A stretch of DNA of 64,000 bases from Shewanella sp. CG12_big_fil_rev_8_21_14_0_65_47_15. GTDB lineage: Bacteria > Pseudomonadota > Gammaproteobacteria > Enterobacterales > Shewanellaceae. The notes under the pieces are model-generated. The model made no database searches. It worked only from the letters and a program-made list of their open reading frames with translations, and was not told where the DNA came from. Location: positions 1 to 64,000 of the forward strand of contig NZ_PFGL01000042.1 of the NCBI RefSeq assembly GCF_002783505.1, in the 5' to 3' direction. Positions 60,749-64,000 of the stretch are shown piece by piece. The position numbers were made by a program, and so were the translations under genes. Position 1 is the stretch's first letter. Every line of letters begins with the position of its first letter.

Positions 60749-61369
60749 GTGTTATCAGCCCAGTTAGAGGCTTATTTAGCCGCAATTAATTTGCCCGCAA
60801 CAGCGGAGCAGAAAAAACAACTGCTTGATTTTGTTGGCATGCTCAACAAGTGGAATAAAGCCTATAACCTGACTTCGGTGAGAGATCCTGAGGCCATGTT
60901 GATCCGCCATATTATGGATAGCTTAGTCGTATCAGAGCATTTACAGGGTGAGCGCTTTATCGATGTAGGCACTGGCCCTGGTTTACCCGGCATTCCACTG
61001 GCGATAATGAACCCAGATAAAACCTTTGTACTGCTCGATAGCTTAGGCAAACGCATCCGTTTTCAAAAACAAGTGGCCTTCGAGTTAGGTATTCACAATA
61101 TCAGTTCGGTGGAAAGTCGCGTCGAAGCCTATCAACCCGAGCAAAAATTCGATGGAGTACTTAGCCGTGCCTTCGCATCGATTCAAGATATGCTGACTTG
61201 GTGCCATCATTTACCCGCAGAAAATGGGCAGTATTATGCCCTTAAAGGCCAGTTAAATGATGAAGAGATGCAACAGATCCCCGCAGGATTTGTGGTTAAA
61301 AGTATCATAGAACTCAAAGTGCCAAAGCTCGATGAACAAAGACATTTATTAAAAATAATCAAAGAATAA
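60749..61369 (+). CDS. rsmG: 16S rRNA m7G527 methyltransferase RsmG
   Basis: A 206-aa SAM-dependent methyltransferase of the GidB family, making m7G527 in 16S rRNA. The SAM loop [17 protein letters not shown] is intact, and [16 protein letters not shown] and YYALKGQ follow. The mnmG-rsmG-parA-parB order is typical of gammaproteobacterial origins. Confidence 0.96.
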   Translation: MLSAQLEAYLAAINLPATAEQKKQLLDFVGMLNKWNKAYNLTSVRDPEAMLIRHIMDSLVVSEHLQGERFIDVGTGPGLPGIPLAIMNPDKTFVLLDSLGKRIRFQKQVAFELGIHNISSVESRVEAYQPEQKFDGVLSRAFASIQDMLTWCHHLPAENGQYYALKGQLNDEEMQQIPAGFVVKSIIELKVPKLDEQRHLLKIIKE

Positions 61370-61443
61370 CAGGCTTAAAGCTCCTTCTAGAGTGTGGATT
61401 TTTAAGTAGGCAATAAACCAGAATTTACATACAGGGTGATATT

Positions 61444-62232
61444 GTGGGTAAAGTAATTGCCGTGGCTAACCAGAAAGGTGGCGTAGGAAAAACAACTACT
61501 TGCGTTAACTTAGCTGCTTCGTTAGCCGCAACAAAACGCAAAGTGCTACTGATCGATCTCGATCCACAGGGTAATGCCACTATGGGCAGTGGTGTCGATA
61601 AATACGACGTCGATAATACGGCTTACGAATTGCTGGTTGAAGATAAACCCTTCGATGAGATCGTCGTTAAAAACACCGCGGGTAAATATGATCTGATCGC
61701 CAGTAATGGCGATGTGACAGCTGCTGAAATCAAGCTGATGGAGTTTTTTGCCCGTGAGATCCGTCTACGTAATGCGCTCGCACCGATAAAAGATCAATAC
61801 GATTATATCTTTATCGACTGCCCTCCTTCGCTCAATATGCTGACGGTTAATGCGATGTCCGCCGCTGATTCTGTATTGGTACCAATGCAATGTGAGTATT
61901 TTGCCCTGGAAGGCTTAACGGCGCTTATCGATACCATTACCAAGTTAGCGGCTTTTGTTAATCCAGGACTTGGGATCGAAGGGATTCTACGCACTATGTA
62001 CGATCCCCGTAATCGCCTCTCAAATGATGTGTCCGATCAGCTAAAACAACATTTTGGCGATAAGGTCTATCGCACTGTGATCCCGCGTAATGTCAGGCTG
62101 GCTGAGGCGCCCAGTTTTGGCGCACCTGCTATGTATTACGACAAGTCGAGCGCGGGTGCTAAGGCATACTTGGCGCTCGCAGGGGAAATGATCCGCCGTT
62201 CAGAACAGAAAACTCAGGCTAAGCAAGCGTAA
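61444..62232 (+). CDS. parA: Chromosome partitioning ATPase ParA (Soj)
   Basis: A 262-aa deviant Walker ATPase of chromosomal ParA/Soj type without the extra N-terminal DNA-binding domain of plasmid ParA. Walker A is [15 protein letters not shown] near residue 11 and Walker B is [14 protein letters not shown]. The start codon is GTG. It moves ParB-parS complexes during origin segregation. The parB gene starts 9 bp downstream. Confidence 0.95.
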   Translation: MGKVIAVANQKGGVGKTTTCVNLAASLAATKRKVLLIDLDPQGNATMGSGVDKYDVDNTAYELLVEDKPFDEIVVKNTAGKYDLIASNGDVTAAEIKLMEFFAREIRLRNALAPIKDQYDYIFIDCPPSLNMLTVNAMSAADSVLVPMQCEYFALEGLTALIDTITKLAAFVNPGLGIEGILRTMYDPRNRLSNDVSDQLKQHFGDKVYRTVIPRNVRLAEAPSFGAPAMYYDKSSAGAKAYLALAGEMIRRSEQKTQAKQA

Positions 62233-62241
62233 AGGATCACC

Positions 62242-63120
62242 ATGACGTTAAAAAAAAGAGGATTAGGCAAAGGGTTAGATGCCTTGCTGAGTAACAGTCA
62301 CGCTGCCAGTAAAAAGCACTCTGAGGAAGTGACTGTTGTCGATAAAAAAGAAGAACTTATCCATCTTGATCTGGATCTTCTGCAACCGGGGAAGTATCAA
62401 CCGCGTAAAGACATGTCCCCCGAGGCATTGGAAGAACTGGCGCACTCTATCCGCAATCAAGGCATTATTCAGCCTATCGTTGTAAGACAAGTCGCAAACG
62501 ATATGTATGAGATCATTGCTGGTGAGCGCCGTTGGCGTGCCTCACAACTGGCGGGTATCAGTAAAATTCCTTGTATTGTTAAACAAGTCCCCGATGAAGC
62601 CGCCGTTGCTATCGCCTTGATTGAAAACATTCAGCGTGAAGATTTAAATGCCATGGAAGAAGCCATAGCATTGCAACGTTTAATGCAAGAATTTGAGCTG
62701 ACTCACCAACAGGTCGCCGATGTTGTGGGAAAATCCCGAGCGAGTGTATCTAACTTGCTACGATTAAACGGCTTGAATGAGCCGGTTAAGCGTTTACTCG
62801 AGTATGGCGATATCGATATGGGCCATGCTCGTGCTTTGTTAGCAATTGAGGGCGAAGAACAGACAAATCTCGCGAGATTAGTGGCGGCCAAGGAATTAAC
62901 CGTTCGTGAAACTGAACGATTGATTAACCAAACCTTAAATCCACCCAAACCAGCCGAAACTACGACTAAAGATCAAGATGTTTGTCGTTTAGAGCAGCAG
63001 TTAATTGAAAGATTAGGTGCTAAGGTTTCTATCGCCCATAGCAGTAAGGGTAAAGGTAAAATTGTAATTAACTATCAGAATCTGGCTGAATTAGACGGAA
63101 TTCTTAGCAAAATTCATTAA
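62242..63120 (+). CDS. parB: Chromosome partitioning protein ParB (Spo0J)
   Basis: A 292-aa ParB CTPase/DNA-binding protein. The N-terminal segment (LKKRGLGKGLDALL) is the ParA-interacting peptide, the CTP-binding ParB/Srx domain has GERRWRAS, an HTH follows (HQQVADVVGKSRASVSNLLR), and the C-terminal dimerisation domain ends the protein. The expected DNA targets are the parS sites at 24.0, 27.1 and 28.4 kb in this window. Confidence 0.96.
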   Translation: MTLKKRGLGKGLDALLSNSHAASKKHSEEVTVVDKKEELIHLDLDLLQPGKYQPRKDMSPEALEELAHSIRNQGIIQPIVVRQVANDMYEIIAGERRWRASQLAGISKIPCIVKQVPDEAAVAIALIENIQREDLNAMEEAIALQRLMQEFELTHQQVADVVGKSRASVSNLLRLNGLNEPVKRLLEYGDIDMGHARALLAIEGEEQTNLARLVAAKELTVRETERLINQTLNPPKPAETTTKDQDVCRLEQQLIERLGAKVSIAHSSKGKGKIVINYQNLAELDGILSKIH

Positions 63121-63345
63121 TGTCTGTAGATTAACAGTTTTTAATGTAAATTTGTGACAGATGTTAATTTTACATTTTGACTGTTTTAACGCTATATCAG
63201 GTTAAAAGTGTTGTTTTTCCTTATCTCAAAGTTGCAATGAAGGCGTGAAAAGGTATACTTTCGCAAGCTTTTTGTGCATCGACAAAAATACGGATATTTG
63301 TCATCCGGTCATCGAAACAAAAAGTATGAATGCGGAGAGGATGAA
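63121..63345. other. parB-atpI intergenic region
   Basis: 225 bp of A/T-rich DNA that should contain the promoter of the ATP synthase operon. I see a weak TGTAAA/TTTACA dyad but no feature I would assign with confidence. Confidence 0.4.
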
Positions 63346-63729
63346 TTGAGTAAGGTTTTAGCGCGTCGTGGCCGGTGGTCAGCCTATAAATTGGTGTTGA
63401 TGCAGGCGGCGGTCGCTGGGGGTGCTTCAATTCTCTTTTTCGCCGTGTGGGGAGTTCAGTTTGGCTATTCTGCATTAGCAGGTGGTTCAATCGCTGTGCT
63501 CCCTAATTTTGTATTCGCGACCCTCGCTTTTTCCCATACGGGAGCAAGTTCAGCTGCAAAAGTCATTAAGACTTTTTACTGGGGGGAAGCGGTAAAGTTG
63601 CTGTTAACCATCGCAATGTTTTCGTTGGTGTTTATCAATCTTAAGGTCGCATTTATGCCGCTTTTTGTTTGTTACGTATTAACGTTAATTGTGCATTGGA
63701 CAGCTCCTTTATACTTCAAGCAAAGTTAA
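63346..63729 (+). CDS. atpI: ATP synthase accessory protein AtpI
   Basis: A 127-aa small membrane protein with four hydrophobic segments, first gene of the F-type ATP synthase operon. I start at a TTG giving MSKVLARRGRWSAYKL because GGAGAGG lies 5 nt upstream and the length then fits the family; the open frame to the left adds 24 residues without homology. AtpI helps c-ring assembly. atpB begins 12 bp later. Confidence 0.88.
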   Translation: MSKVLARRGRWSAYKLVLMQAAVAGGASILFFAVWGVQFGYSALAGGSIAVLPNFVFATLAFSHTGASSAAKVIKTFYWGEAVKLLLTIAMFSLVFINLKVAFMPLFVCYVLTLIVHWTAPLYFKQS

Positions 63730-63738
63730 GTGGGATGA

Positions 63739-64000
<262 letters not shown>

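Overview
The window is a chromosomal segment of a gammaproteobacterium, almost certainly Shewanella. It combines the replication-initiation neighbourhood (gyrB-recF-dnaN-dnaA, rpmH-rnpA-yidD-yidC-mnmE, mioC-oriC-mnmG-rsmG-parA-parB-atpI-atpB) with a Shewanella-style block running from an rRNA operon promoter through aroE, hemF, dprA, def-fmt-rsmB-trkA, fadBA and glyQS. The strain cannot be named from sequence alone.

Layout. 1-211: promoter and leader of an rRNA operon that reads leftward out of the window. 212-13810: the yrdA...aroE...tsaC...smg-dprA / def-fmt-rsmB-trkA block, which parallels the E. coli rrnD neighbourhood. 13828-22670: two HemG-like flavodoxins and a second TrkH around an HlyU-type ArsR regulator, then pepQ-yigZ and the fadBA beta-oxidation operon; this parallels a different E. 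coli locus. 22861-34172: a globin-coupled diguanylate cyclase, tusA, a MOSC protein, a very large secreted amidohydrolase with a TolB-like propeller, tag, glyQS, an HDOD protein and a glutathione transferase. 34203-44678: gyrB-recF-dnaN-dnaA on the minus strand and rpmH to mnmE on the plus strand, separated by a GATC-rich region with DnaA boxes. 44661-56061: an 11.4-kb genomic island. 56128-64000: a peptide transporter, mioC, oriC, mnmG-rsmG, parAB and the start of the ATP synthase operon.

The island is the accessory part. It sits at the 3' end of mnmE between imperfect 18-bp direct repeats (16 of 18 identical), and both repeats encode the same MnmE C-terminus, FCIGK-stop. It carries a tyrosine integrase, an excisionase-like protein, a DUF927 ATPase and an AlpA-like protein. 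A 530-bp non-coding stretch rich in palindromes precedes a gene that may be MobI-like, making that stretch a candidate transfer origin. Next come a structured leader with a 66-aa hydrophobic ORF and an operon of a half-size type I specificity subunit, HsdM and DinD, with no HsdR. The right end has a serine recombinase and a tightly overlapping four-gene operon (lipoprotein, unknown, two small membrane proteins) with no recognisable function. The HsdS-half/HsdM/DinD set and the lipoprotein operon are the best candidates for undescribed systems.

Three strong parS-like sites lie at 24-28.5 kb and a degenerate one at 36.7 kb, matching the parAB pair at 61.4-63.1 kb. One parS forms the core of a 38-bp perfect palindrome that also looks like an intrinsic terminator. 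No tRNA gene, CRISPR array or intact insertion sequence was seen.
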